Source: Limnomonas spitsbergensis
Lineage: Eukaryota; Chlorophyta; Chlorophyceae; Chlamydomonadales
Length of the DNA stretch: 64,000 bases
NCBI GenBank assembly: GCA_037349105.1
Contig: JAYJMM010000004.1
Span: forward strand, 4,801,001 to 4,865,000
Direction: 5' to 3'
Part shown: positions 29,931-44,800 of the stretch, piece by piece
Position numbering within the stretch: position 1 is the stretch's first letter
How the letters are laid out: every line of letters starts with the position of its first letter
Notes under the pieces: model-generated
Database searches by the model: none
Seen by the model: only the letters and a program-made list of their open reading frames with translations
What the model was told of the DNA's origin: nothing
Made by a program: the position numbers and the translations under genes

Positions 29931-30134
29931 AGGTGTACGTACGTGCTGTTTGTCCAAGGTCCTCGTCTTGGAGGTAAACGTTATGACTCCAGGTGCTAGC
30001 ATCGAAAGGAACAGTGGCATGGAGGTTAAGGTCGCAGCCGGACAGGAGGCCAGGCATTTGTCTACAGCCAAACATTAAATCTCGCACCACGTGTTACATT
30101 ATCAACCTGAAAGAACGACCTAGGAAGGAGCTGT

Positions 30135-33559
<3,425 letters not shown>

Positions 33560-33852
33560 GCTGTTAATGGCGCGTATCTGAAAAGGAAGAGAACGTCGCC
33601 ATGAGCCGTAATGGCATGGATGGCAAGCCCATCGTCGTCGTCGTCGTACCGAACCAAGTTATGCTCAGAGTCTTGCATTTCTCGTTGATTACGGCATCCG
33701 TCCATGCCCGCTCTGAATCGAATTCCCTTACCAGCATAAGCAAGGTAACAAAGCGACTGTAGCGAGGCATCGCGCTCGGCGTACCGTTCTCCCACCAGCT
33801 TGTTGTGCAGAGTGCAGTAACCACTAGCCACCACTGAATACATAGAGCAAAC
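33560..33852. promoter_or_regulatory. Divergent promoter region RPS3 / alpha-beta hydrolase
   Basis: The 293 bp between the two start codons must hold both 5' UTRs and promoters unless there are 5' non-coding exons. A (tcg) run lies at about 33633-33645. No TATA box stands out. Confidence 0.45.
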
Positions 33853-36800
33853 ATGATTTTGAATGGTCAAGCGCCAATGACCAGGCCCCAAACCATCCAT
33901 AGCCACTGGTGCAAGCAGCGCATGGGGTGCACCCCGAGGCAGCGCGGTGGAGCAGCACATGCTGCAGCAACAACGCAAGTAGCAGCAGCACGTGCATCTG
34001 ACATCTTCCCTCCAGACGTCAACGATATCACCGATCCGTATGCGTTAGCGATAATCGCTCGCGTCACTCAGGTCTCCACCACTGTACCGGGAGTGACAAG
34101 CGACGTACGCACGGCAATTGCGGGTCCTACGGCCGAGGAACTCGAACGCTTTGCACCAGAAACCCCCGCTGTGATCATGATCCACGCTTTCGATAGCTCA
34201 CTGCTCGAGTTCCGTCGCCTGTACCCTCTGATTTCCATGCACCTACCGACGTACGCCATCGACCTGGTGAGGCACGCTCCTCCACGGTGCCCAGGTCACG
34301 CTTTCGCCGCACTGGCATCACATTCGCTCATCAGTGTGAATTCTGAGATGGCATGCACGCCCATGAGGCATGCAACCCATGAGAATTTCGCCGCTTAGGC
34401 CATAGGGCTGGATGACAGTTGCATGAACCATGATCCCACTGTGCATGGGCCTCTGCCGGGCTTTTTAAGCCCCACCAACTTCTGACGTGCCCAAAGCTCC
34501 AGCTGTGAGGGGTAGCCAGGAGAGGGGGATGAAATGGGGCAGGCAGTGTGGGGAGACAGATCCCTTGTTTTTAGTAAGATGCACTACTTACTTACGGGCC
34601 TAGATACCAGAACTTTATCCCATCCTCTGCGTAGCCTCGCACAGTCATTGCAACTGCAAAATCATCATGTGAAAAGAAGGAGAGACACCGTACTTCAAGA
34701 GCAAGAAGGAGTTCGTCCTGGGGCATAGATTGAGGGAGCTTGGGCGATGGGTCCACACCTACGACTAGCCATTCTCCTTTACTTAACGAGGCTTGAAGAG
34801 GAAGAACCTGATAGATTAAAAGTGTGTAAGGTGCACTCACTTACCAGCCTTCGCTAGCTGTGCAGAATTATCCCATAATTTTGTTAACAAGTTTGTGAGC
34901 AACGGTATGACCTGTAGCCCACATTCCCCCCAGCATGTGTCATACATGACGAGGACGGGAGGATGCACTGAAGACATTCCTCAGTAAGGAAAACCAATTA
35001 GGAATTTGAACCAATGCCTGAATGGCCTACCCACACCCTGCATCTGATTGTGAAGGTTGGCGGAGGATTCACGGACCACAGCTGGATGGCCAATGACCCC
35101 GAGACGCGGCTGGGGCCCGCACTCAAGCGGGCGCACTTGAAAGCCTTCATTGAGCAGCATCTAGCCGGCCGGCCCGTCATACTATTGGGGACTAGTTTGG
35201 GAGGAGCCGTCGCAGTGGATATGGTGCTCAACCACCCGGAGGTGAGCGCCTGAGGGTGCCATGTGTGATAGGTTGTTCATCAAAACGCTATGCTGCTGGG
35301 GACTAGGGTAGGACAGGCTGTTGCAGTGGGTATAGTGCTCAAAACCTGGGAGTGAGGGGGGCAATGAGTCTAGGGATCTAAAACAGAAGCTCGCCACCTG
35401 GGAGAGTAGATTTTTGTTTACATTGTTGCATCTCTGTACCAATATTGAGACAGGTCCCATGCAGCCTGCAGTGTGATAATGCCAAATATAAAATAATAAA
35501 GGGTGGTGCTGTAGAGCACGGTATGTGCTTCTTGTGCCTAGTGGGACATGCTGCCTAAATTCTCTGGACCTGATACCCTGATATAGTCTGATACCCTCCT
35601 TCTGAGCATACTGACCACAACATTATGCTTTGGAGACCCCCCCCCCATCAAAATCTCCTGAACACTGAAACCAACGAGCTGCCATCAACTCAGTGCATGC
35701 CGCTCTGGACTAGAGCCAACAGCTTGCTTGAGCAGTGAAACATTGATAATCGACTGTCTGGCCTCGCTTTGCTTTCGGCTGACCTCCCATAGATGGTCAA
35801 GGGGTTAATTCTGTGCGACCCGCAAGTGTTCATCGACGGCATCGGCCCGATGGCCAAGCTGCCTCGGTTTGCTGCCGAGTGGGGGGTCAAGGTGTTGCAG
35901 GCAAAGTGGCTTCGGGATGCTGCTAACAAGGTGATGATGTGCATGACGTGGGTATCTGGAGCCAGGTTGAGGCTTCCACCTCAACCCCTGAACAGCAGGG
36001 GGAATCCCTGAAGACGAGATCATGCTGCCAGCTGCCTGCTGCGATGAACAGGACGGGTGTAGGAAGGTTCAGGTCCTGTGCGGGATGTGCTCATGTGCAG
36101 GAAGACCCTGTATGGGCAGTATAGGATGAACCTAAGGGCAGTATGGGGTGTGATTTTTGATGGGGTGTGATTTTTAGGTCTGCCCTGTATGGGCAGTACA
36201 GGATGAACCTGAGGGCAGTATGGGGTGATCTTTTTAATGTAGGTCTGTCTGGGGTTTGCTTAGGTTATGGGGCGTGCTTCTATGTAAATGTCTGGAAATA
36301 AATATCAAATAAGGAAATAACACATCTATGCTTAGGAGCAGTTATCTTATTCCTGTATAAGGGAATCCAATGGGAGCTGAAGGATTCAGGGCTGGCCTGT
36401 CACTGATTGGAGGTCGGGGATCTGCTATGCTAGTGTGAGGAGGCCTCAAATCAGGGGTTGGGAGCCATTGAAACTGGCCTCAGCACAACAAGGTTTGACG
36501 TTAGGCCAGCCTAATCAGCCCCTCCCTCTCTGAATAGGCCGTATTCCATGACAAGGCCACCTTTGCGACACAAGAGGCAATGCGTGTTGGACGGCTCCAC
36601 ACCCTCGTTCCAGGTAGAGTGCAGGACTGCTGGGAGGTCTGGGGAGTAGACGATGCCTGGTTTGTATTTATAATACCTGCGATTGACAGATGGAGCGAGG
36701 ACAGAGTGCTGAGATCGCACCTTCATGCTACCTTGCCAATTTGCCATCCAAATGATGGGTTTACCTTCCGTCTCAGGGGTCCGCTCAGGGTCGTGCAATC

Positions 36801-38095
36801 GTCTGGGTTGGTGCAAAGACTTATCTTGGGAAAATAAAATGCTAAGTTGTGAACAGCTCTGATTGTCAAGCGCAGGCTACCTTGTTATCAAAATTCCTTA
36901 CTGGATCTTATGTCCCTTTGTTTTTAGTCACCACACTTGCATCACCTGATCGGGAAGTGTGTAAAAACGACCTTACCGTAGTGTGTCTGACTATTCACAC
37001 CTGGTGGTACAATCCTTTAAGAGATTTGACAGCTGTACCCTCATCTACCACTGCCTTCGTGTAACTGCATTCTGTCAGGCTGGCTGGACGCGAACGTGGC
37101 CTTCATGCAGAGCGGTGGCTACAGTGTCAGCAGGGAGCTGCAGAAGGTACTTGGGCCTTTGACCATGAGTCGCACTGGGGTAGAAATTACTGTTCATTGA
37201 TCGCGCTTCAGCTACCATTCAGCTACATCTCAGCCTACGGCCAAGAAGGCCTGGTGCAGCAAGCTCTGCTGCTCAGGTCACCAGCCTAGGCTAGTCTTGG
37301 TTTGGCCCCAGTGGGCCCAGTGGGCCCTCGTATCCAAAACCTGCTCCTCCACTATGTTTTCCCCCCTTCAATATTTAGTATACCTATAATCCTAAATATT
37401 ATGGGGGGAAACGCAGAGTGGCATCCGCCACGGTACAATCAGCCTCCAGTGCTTAGGGCGGGATTGCTCCCCTACGGAAGCGCCTCTACCGCCTGGTACC
37501 CAAATTGACCACTTGGAGGCATGGACTTCAATTGTATACCATCCCAGCGGCTCCTTACATGTGGTCTGGTGTGTGCTAAAATAGTTGCAGGTGGACCTTG
37601 TTGGGAGTCAGCCTTTCTGCGTCAATCCGACGTCCTGTCCTGCAGCTCAACACCTGTGCCTCATGTATATTGTTATCGTTTGGCTGCTGAGCCATCACTC
37701 GGCCAGCGACCATCTTCATAGAAATAAAGAATCCCTTTCCCCCCCCTTTGTATTAGCCTTGCGGGCCGCGCTCAATGCATTATTTACCTCATCTGTAGAG
37801 TGCATCAATACTCCAGACTTTGCTATGTGCAACTGCAGGACCCTGCCAGTGTTCATATCTCACCCCCCAACGCACTGCCCCCTCCCCCCCCTCCCTCCAG
37901 ATCTCCACGCCAACCCTTGTGTTGTGGGGCCGCCAGGACGCAGTGCTCGGGGAGTACACTAGCAAGGTCTCCGAGCAGCTGCCTACGTCCAAGCTCGTGT
38001 TCGTCGACGACTGCGGGCACCTGCCTCATCTGGAGCAGGCAGGCGTCGTTGCGCGAGAGGTGCTTGCCTTCGTCAATGGGGAAGGAAGCAACTAG
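33853..38095 (+). CDS. Alpha/beta-hydrolase fold protein, probably plastid-targeted
   Basis: Six exons: 33853-34266, 35056-35241, 35793-35930, 36538-36613, 37079-37146 and 37901-38095 (TAG); phases agree, 358 residues. The N-terminal 45 or so residues are basic, rich in Ala/Thr/Gln and look like a transit peptide. PAVIMIHAFDSSLLEFRRLY is the oxyanion-strand region (HAF in place of the usual HGF); nucleophile elbow VILLGTSLGGAVAVDM supplies the Ser; STPTLVLWGRQDAVLG the Asp; DDCGHLPHLEQ the His. The catalytic triad is therefore complete. Similar plant and cyanobacterial proteins are annotated only as alpha/beta hydrolases; the substrate is unknown. Two earlier in-frame ATGs exist in exon 1, so the exact start is uncertain. 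Confidence 0.88.
37205..37325 (+). repeat. Dispersed ~130-bp repeat family, copy 4
   Basis: Lies in the last intron of the hydrolase gene. One of the best copies: ttcagctaccattcagctac at the start, ggcctggtgcagcaagctct in the middle, tcttggtttggccccagtgg at the end. Confidence 0.65.
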
Positions 38096-39442
38096 GAAAC
38101 CCTTGAATGCCCCCTGAGGGCCAAGCCTCCTGCTAATGGCCTTCTCATTGGAAGGAGAGGGAGTTCCAGCAGAACCTTCCCCCCCCCGCTGTTGCAGGAG
38201 GAGAAGGTTTAATATTGACAATAATAGTGGCCCACTGCCCTCTGTATTGGAATATGGAAGCTTGGTAGCTATAAAACATACGAACTGGAGATCTCAGAAA
38301 TTGTAGGGTACCGTAAATGAAGATCACGGCACATACAGTGGGTAGGTCAGAGAGTATTGGGCAAAGGTGTGTGCGGACAGCCCCAAAGATAGGGCTCTGG
38401 AATTGTATAAGTAGGCCATTGTTGCACTTCTTTTTTGACCATACTTGCCATCCTTTGCATCGGCCAGGCCAGGCATGAGCTGAACTGCAGGGAAGCGACC
38501 ATTTTGGGAGTCGTACGTTGATTGGTCAAGGTTGCCGCAACTGTTGAACCCACTAAAACTGCGCCTCGGTGATGTGGGTTGCGGTCTTGTGGAGGGGACT
38601 CAGCTCAGTAGTGGGGCGTTTTAATTGAAGGGTTTGATTTGTGTCATTATATGTATCGGTTTGCGTGTATCATTTTGATATGTCCATGGTGATCGTTCAT
38701 GACGTTACACCTTTGGGCCCTGCTTAAATAAAGCTTTACCGTGTCCGTAAACATTAAGTCAGCTAGGAAGTCAAGGGGGAAGGCACAAGAGGAATGCAAG
38801 TTCTCCTTCCAAACAACAGGAACAACAACAAAATGGTCAGGCAAGCCGTATCGTCTGCCCCTGAGAAACTCAACTGAAAGTTCCACAAAAGCAAGGGCCT
38901 CCCACTCCTGCCTGCGGACTATCCTAGTTCCTGTCTCGTAGGGAGGAAAAAGGGATGGAACTAAAGGCAAGAGGAAAGACAGAGGAGCACAAAGGACAAA
39001 GACCCCCCCCCCCCCCCTCCCAGAAAACGGAAAGGCGGTCTTCAAGTTAAGGTCCCCGCCCCTGAGAACAAAAGAGGCGAAAAGGGATTTTCCCCGTAGA
39101 GGTGAAAGAAAGACAACAAACTAGCCCACAACAAAGTCTACCATGTCCTCAACAAAAGCCAGAGCCGCCCACGCACGCCTGTCCTGGTACAATTGCTGAA
39201 AATCCGTGGCATCCTTAAGGCTGTGTTTCCATTGGAGTTTGGGGTGAGCAGTCACGCAGGTCGGTTTTGTTCGGTCCGGTGCTTGACCTACAACTCGACC
39301 TGCACTCAGGCATGCGTTTGGCATGACTATGTGGCAGCTGTCCACCTCTCGAGTCACCAATCTGCACCAATTCCATCACAAACGCATTTGAATGTAGCAG
39401 CGTGTCATTCACTGCTGGTTGATTCCTCCTTTCCCACCCTAG
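38096..39442. other. Spacer with degenerate protein-kinase fragments
   Basis: No intact gene. The minus strand reads RRQEWEALAFVELSVEFLRG at about 38850-38930 and YQDRRAWAALAFVEDMVDFV at about 39124-39190, two related pieces that resemble the stretch after subdomain IX of algal kinases. The plus strand at about 39307-39355 reads AFGMTMWQLSTS, a decayed duplicate of the kinase exon that begins at 39443. A long C run (39002-39018) lies between them. Kinase active-site motifs (HRD, DFG) are absent. Confidence 0.5.
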
Positions 39443-40852
39443 GTATGCGTTTGGCATCACCCTGTGGGAGCTCTTCACGTCCCAGGTGCCATACCTTGAG
39501 GTCAACCGAGCATACCTCAGCTACCAAATAGTCAAGTTAGGTCTGCGGCCTGTGTGGCCGGAGGCCACGCCGCAGGCCTACGCAAATTTGGCCAGCCGAT
39601 GCTGGTAGGCCAACGTTGAAAGCAGGTAGGTCTCCCTGTCCGCTGTCGCTCTCCTCTAACCTCTTATCTCTTTGCCTTCACAGTTCAGCAACTGCTCGAC
39701 CGATTGAGCTTGGCTTGCAAGGCTGTTGATTATTGGGGTGGGGCTTAAATGGGGCTTGTCATCGCAGCTACCCTTCCTCCAGCTGTTTTGGGGGGCAGGC
39801 CACGCCCCTCCAATCCATTGAGCCTTTGCCATCAATTCATTGAGCCTTTGTCGTTCCCTACCCTCTTAGTGCTTGATTAAATGAGCCACTGCCATCCCTG
39901 ACAGGCCCTCTTACGTAATGATGGATTGCACCCCTTCGTCGTTCCTTGCAGGCCCTCCTTCGAGGAGATCCTCAACCTGCTTGTGAAGATGCGCGCTGCG
40001 CAGGGAGGGACCACGCCGGCACTAGAAGTGGGTGTGCTTATTGAAAAATGCAGTATTTCTTCTCGCGTTGCTAGCTAGCATGGAATTGGGGCACTGGGCA
40101 GTTTGTCTCCACTGGATTGCTGGGCCAGGGCCATTTGTACCTGGGCCAGGGCCATGTGTACCTGAGTATAGGGGAGCTTGGGGCCCTGGCTCATACATCG
40201 GTCACCAGCCTGCACGGTTTATTTGCATATCTGAGTGGCAGCCTGTGATGGCTAAAGCTGATTTTAAATTAAGTGTGGGGGCCAGTTGATTAAGTGTGGG
40301 GGCCAGTAGATTAAGTAAGTGCTTGAGGGGGCCAGATGGTTAAGTGTGGGGGCCAGTAGATTAAGTAAGTGCTTGTGGAGGTCAGTTGATTAAGTGTGGG
40401 GGCCAGTAGATTAAGTAAGTGCTTGTGGGGGCCAGTTGATTAAGTGTGGGGGCCAGTAGATTAAGTAAGTGCTTGTGGGGGCCAGTTGATTAAGTGTGGG
40501 GGCCAGTAGATTAAGTAAGTGCTTATGGGGGCCAGTTGGATCAAGGGAGCTGTCAGCAGTTGTCTGAAATATGAGTCGCTTTTGCAGTTCAGTGGGTTGC
40601 AGCTTGCTGTGGTCACAGCTGCCACTGCCGGCCCACTGCAGACACACACATCCACACGTTGCTGGCTGTCCATATTCGTGGTTTGCTCTATTCAATTGTT
40701 TTGTTTTGACTTACGAATGTCTCTTCTCTTTTCAGTGCCTGCCATTGCAGATGGGATGGTGCAGCTCTGAAGACAGAGAGCATAATGCTCCTGAGATCCA
40801 GCGGAGCCACGGCCGGAGCACAAGCAGTGGCCAGACCATGCATAGCTTGTAG
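39443..40852 (+). pseudogene. Protein kinase C-terminal lobe remnant with in-frame stop
   Basis: Three exons with matching phases: 39443-39625, 39952-40027 and 40736-40852 (TAG). The first encodes YAFGITLWELFTSQVPYLEV and ends ANLASRCW-stop-ANVESR, and the second continues PSFEEILNLLVKMRAAQGG. This is subdomains IX-XI of a Ser/Thr or TKL-type kinase, where the family has CW....RPSFEEIL. The TAG at 39606-39608 falls where a residue such as Gln (CAG) is expected, so a single transition may have killed it. No N-lobe, HRD or DFG exon was found upstream, so the copy is also 5'-truncated. If the stop were avoided by splicing at TG|gtaggc, the conserved ANVESR would be lost. Confidence 0.65.
40266..40535. 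repeat. Tandem repeat, about 59-bp unit, in kinase-remnant intron
   Basis: Five or so copies of gggggccagttgattaagtg followed by tgggggccagtagattaagt and aagtgctt. Each unit is itself a duplication of a shorter ggggccag.. ttaag module. Intronic, no coding sign. Confidence 0.9.
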
Positions 40853-41876
40853 CACGGTATTTTTCAAGCGTAAGCGCGGCATCTGTAAGCTCATTCCCCG
40901 CCGTGACATGCGTTGCTTCCTTGCAGCTTCGAGCAGCTGCCGCATATCAAAACAGGGTCCTGAATGGTTCCGGCAGCTTCCACACATTTGATAGAGGGTT
41001 CCGCTCTCCTTCCAGAAGCATTCCATAAGTTGACCCTTGTCAGAGGGAACAGATCATGGATTGAATGATTGTTAAGGTAGCGGAGGCTGCGCTCTTTCGG
41101 TGGTGGTGGAAAGCACTCTTGCCGGATAATAGCCAAGACGTGCTCAAGCGAATTACTAATGGTCCGGGGAATTTACCATTTTATTATTATTTATATTCGA
41201 TGAGTGTTTTGCATATATACCGGTAAGTAAAACTCGCAGGCGGCTGCATATTTTATTATGATGACTACCGGGATACTGGCAGGTCACAAACATCCGCTGT
41301 GCCTTTGCCGTCACTCAAGCACTTCCAGGAGAGGATACCGATATGGTTGCGTGTTCCATATTTGCATCAGTATTTTGTCATCAGATTTTGGTCTTTTCAT
41401 ATTTGCTTCATGTGAGCAGTATGAATCGTATGATACAGTAGGGGAGAGCTTTCATGATATACCACGATGTGTGACAACATGAGGGAGTGTGAAAGAGCTG
41501 CTTTGATACCAACAGCCTTTTCCAGTGCCGTATTTCTCATGCAAAACAATTATACGGCGTTTTTTCGGTTATAGTGTTTGTCTCCCGGTGAAAAATGTCA
41601 TAATCTCCTTACCATGCACTGTTCCGATTTAAGAAGAGCGATTCCTGATTCTTCCCGTCTTCCCAACAAACTTCGAAAAAGAAAACGCCTGAGTATGGCT
41701 TGAGGAATATGGAATTTGATGATACACCGGGAGAACCGTTGAGACCGAGAGCCGTTGGGCAATAACTGCTGATTGCCTGTACGGGCGGACAAGTGTACGG
41801 GAGCTTCGGAACTATTTTCAAACAGTCAAAAAGCGTTGTCTCAAGCAAAGCTTGCATGAGCAAATAGAAGTGCAGC
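40853..41876. other. Spacer, no gene seen
   Basis: About 1 kb between the kinase remnant and the WD-repeat gene. AT-richer than its surroundings; short ORFs on both strands show no family resemblance. The promoter and 5' UTR of the WD gene should lie at its right end. Confidence 0.55.
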
Positions 41877-44800
41877 ATGATGACGCAAATGACACTAGAG
41901 AGTTTCTTGGTGACGACGGACGCCGAGGGCAGAACAAAACAAGCTGATCCTCGGTCGTCAACCTTTAGCCTGTCATCGAGCAGCAGCAGCATCGCCTCGG
42001 GCCTTGTATTCAGGGACTACAGCGGCACAGCGCTTTCGAAACACTCCCGGCGCATCATGGAGAAACTCATGAGCAGCCGGTATCGCCAGGTGGGGACTTT
42101 GATTCAGAGCAGGGGGCTTCATTTACCAGGGAGGAGAAGCACCAGGGTCCACCCTGCAGGAGGAGGCCCCTCAGGGTGGAGGCCAGCCATGCACCATGGC
42201 CTTCCACTTGCAGGCACGACAACCGTCTCCTACTCTCCTTGCTGGCTGCCTGAGCCCGTTCCATCAAGGCCAGTGGGCGACTGTTAACCCTCGACCCTCC
42301 CCAAAAATTGTGCTGCCTCAAACAAGCCAGGAAGGCCTTGGGTGACACAACCCTTGCATCGTAGCGTTTCCTCCTCGCGTCCTCAACCCTGCCCCCCTTG
42401 GGTGTCCTGAAGCATAACCCCCCTTCTTATACGTCCTGGATCTTGCAACCACATGCAGGTCGCTTCTTTGAGCACGAGCAGCAGCATGACCGAATCGGGT
42501 CAGAGCCATGTCAGCAGCATCTCCATCAACCAGGCGACAGGGCGGGTTGCATGGACACATGCGCATGGTATCCTCCGCATGGGCAGCATGCACACGCTGC
42601 AGCAGGTTGCGGGCGTCTGCCAGCAGCAGGCTGCGGAGGCTGCAGAGGCAGCAGAAGATCTAAACCCAGGTCCGGCAGATTATGCACCAGAAGACAGGGA
42701 CCAGGCCACTGCCGACTTTGAGAGAATGCGGTGGGTGAGGGATAAGACCACCAGCTCAGGATACCTCAGACACCCTTGTCAGGATCTCGGGAGGGTTGGA
42801 ATCTGGGGGGATGAGAGGCGAAGTGGAGGGGGGAGATGTAATAGGGGGAGAGGGAGGGAGAGGAGGGAGTGAGAAGGGAGACCAAGAGAGAGAGAGAGAG
42901 AGAGCTTTCAAGTCCCTCTCAGGGCTGTGGCAGACCCACTCAATAGGGATAATGGATCTGGGTATGATCTTAACTTCCCACACAGTGTGGTGTCGTTATG
43001 AATGAGCTGTTCCAGCCTTCCAGGATGAGGAAGGGTCCCATTACACTGCAATTCCGTTTGATCTGCAAGCCTTCTGTTTGTTCAGCCTGTCAGCTGTTGG
43101 CGTGATTTGTGACAGACGGCATGACCCGCATGCCCCACTGCCAGCCTACACGTCACCCACCGGTCGCTCGCTCAAATCCTAATCAGTTACGTAACTTCTT
43201 ATCCTCTTATTCTTGTTCACTGTTTTGGTCAGGATCAAACTATCGGTCCAATATGACAGGTTTTCTGATTAGACACTGATTCATTCAGAATCAGACCAAT
43301 GCCCTTCAGATCTAACAAGCAGCACAGTGCCCATTTCGTCATCACACCATTCTATCTGATCATCAAGCAGATCATGCTCCTCAACCTCCGTTTTTGTTGT
43401 ACAATGCTACATTCTTGGACTGCACACGTGTGAGACCGGCCGCCCTGGACCCCTAGATGCAACTACAACAAATCAAACAGCCCGGTTGCCGCTTAGGTCC
43501 CCGGCAACAGACTGGCATGCAACCAGCTGCCGTGTGCTTCCCTTGGGTTCAGGGAGAGCTGTGCAGGGTGAAGCTTCATTATCACGAAACAGCTGCTGAG
43601 TGATTCCTCACAGTTTAGGAGTCTTTATTGGTGAACCCTCAACTCTCAAGCTAACCGACCGGCTGCTGTGTGCCTCCTTCCATGCTTACAGCGTGTTGAA
43701 GGTGGCTGCCCAGTGTCGGGCCATGCAGGGCTCCGCCGGAGGCAGGCCTTACAAGCTGGGGTTGAGGCTGGATGATGTGGTGTGGGATCCACATGCCAGC
43801 TGCAAGGTAGCGGTGGCGTCATCCAGCTCTTGCATCACGCTCATAGACTTTGGCAAGGTAGGTGAAATTGCGCCTGAGGTGTTAGGGCAGGGAGGGTACA
43901 AGGTAAAGGCTGCCATGCTGCCCCGCCCCCTCCCTTTTTTTGCAAGGTTTATTTGAGTTTGGCTTTTATCACCTCGTTGTTTTCGTTGCTGGTTTGGCCT
44001 GGCAAGCTGGGGCTTGGCAACAGCTAACCCTTGCTGCCCAGCTCCAAATCTCAAAGGTTGTGCTCACCTATTTTTGGCCCTTCAAATACCTATGTGAGGA
44101 AATACTCATGTGGCCATACTGCCCGTGCTTTCAAGACTGGGCAAAAGAATGCCGAGGTGCTCGTTTTGTCACATTTTCCAGAACAGTTTCAAAGCTTTCA
44201 ACGCTCTTCATCGAAGGCTCACAATCCCAAGCCCTAGGCCCTGCTCTCAACCTTACTCGAGCCTAGTACGGCCAAGGGTTATGGAGGTAGGGTTCAGGGA
44301 TCTAGGCCCCCTATGGGTTTTGCAAGGACCGCACCAAATTCGAAAATATTGATCTACCCCCCCTCACCCAACCCTCGCCCCTTGCTTTCCTCCACAGACC
44401 CCGCACACATTCACGCGTCTGCTCACGTCCAAGCACCCGAACAGCCGCATGGGCTGTGCCAGGTGTGGCAGGCAATCAGGTCGCGGTGCTGTTCCAGTCC
44501 ATTGGGTGCCTAGAGGGCGCATGCATCAACAGTAATTGAGGAATGCCGCCTACTTAAGGACGCAGTGGGGGGTCGCCTGGTGGGAGATCGGTTTCCAGTC
44601 AGAATGTGAATGTATTGTATCGGATAACCGGTCGTTACTAGCAGTTTCTCACCCCAGCTGGCAGGACATGCACCGCATTCAAGCAAGCTGTTTGCCCTGG
44701 AGTAATTTTAACTTGATATGTGCACACCTGAGCACCTTTGGCAGGCCAATGAGCAGCCACCACCGGGCTGATGGGGACCAAACCTTGACCAGCCTACAGT

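Noticed and set aside
39606..39608. TAG read as glutamine (variant nuclear code known in some ulvophyte algae)
   Set aside because: Intact genes in the window end with TAG (SMAP1-like gene, alpha/beta hydrolase), TAA (RPS3, PAC1) and TGA (Z-ISO, TIC20), so the code is standard and the kinase TAG is a nonsense change.
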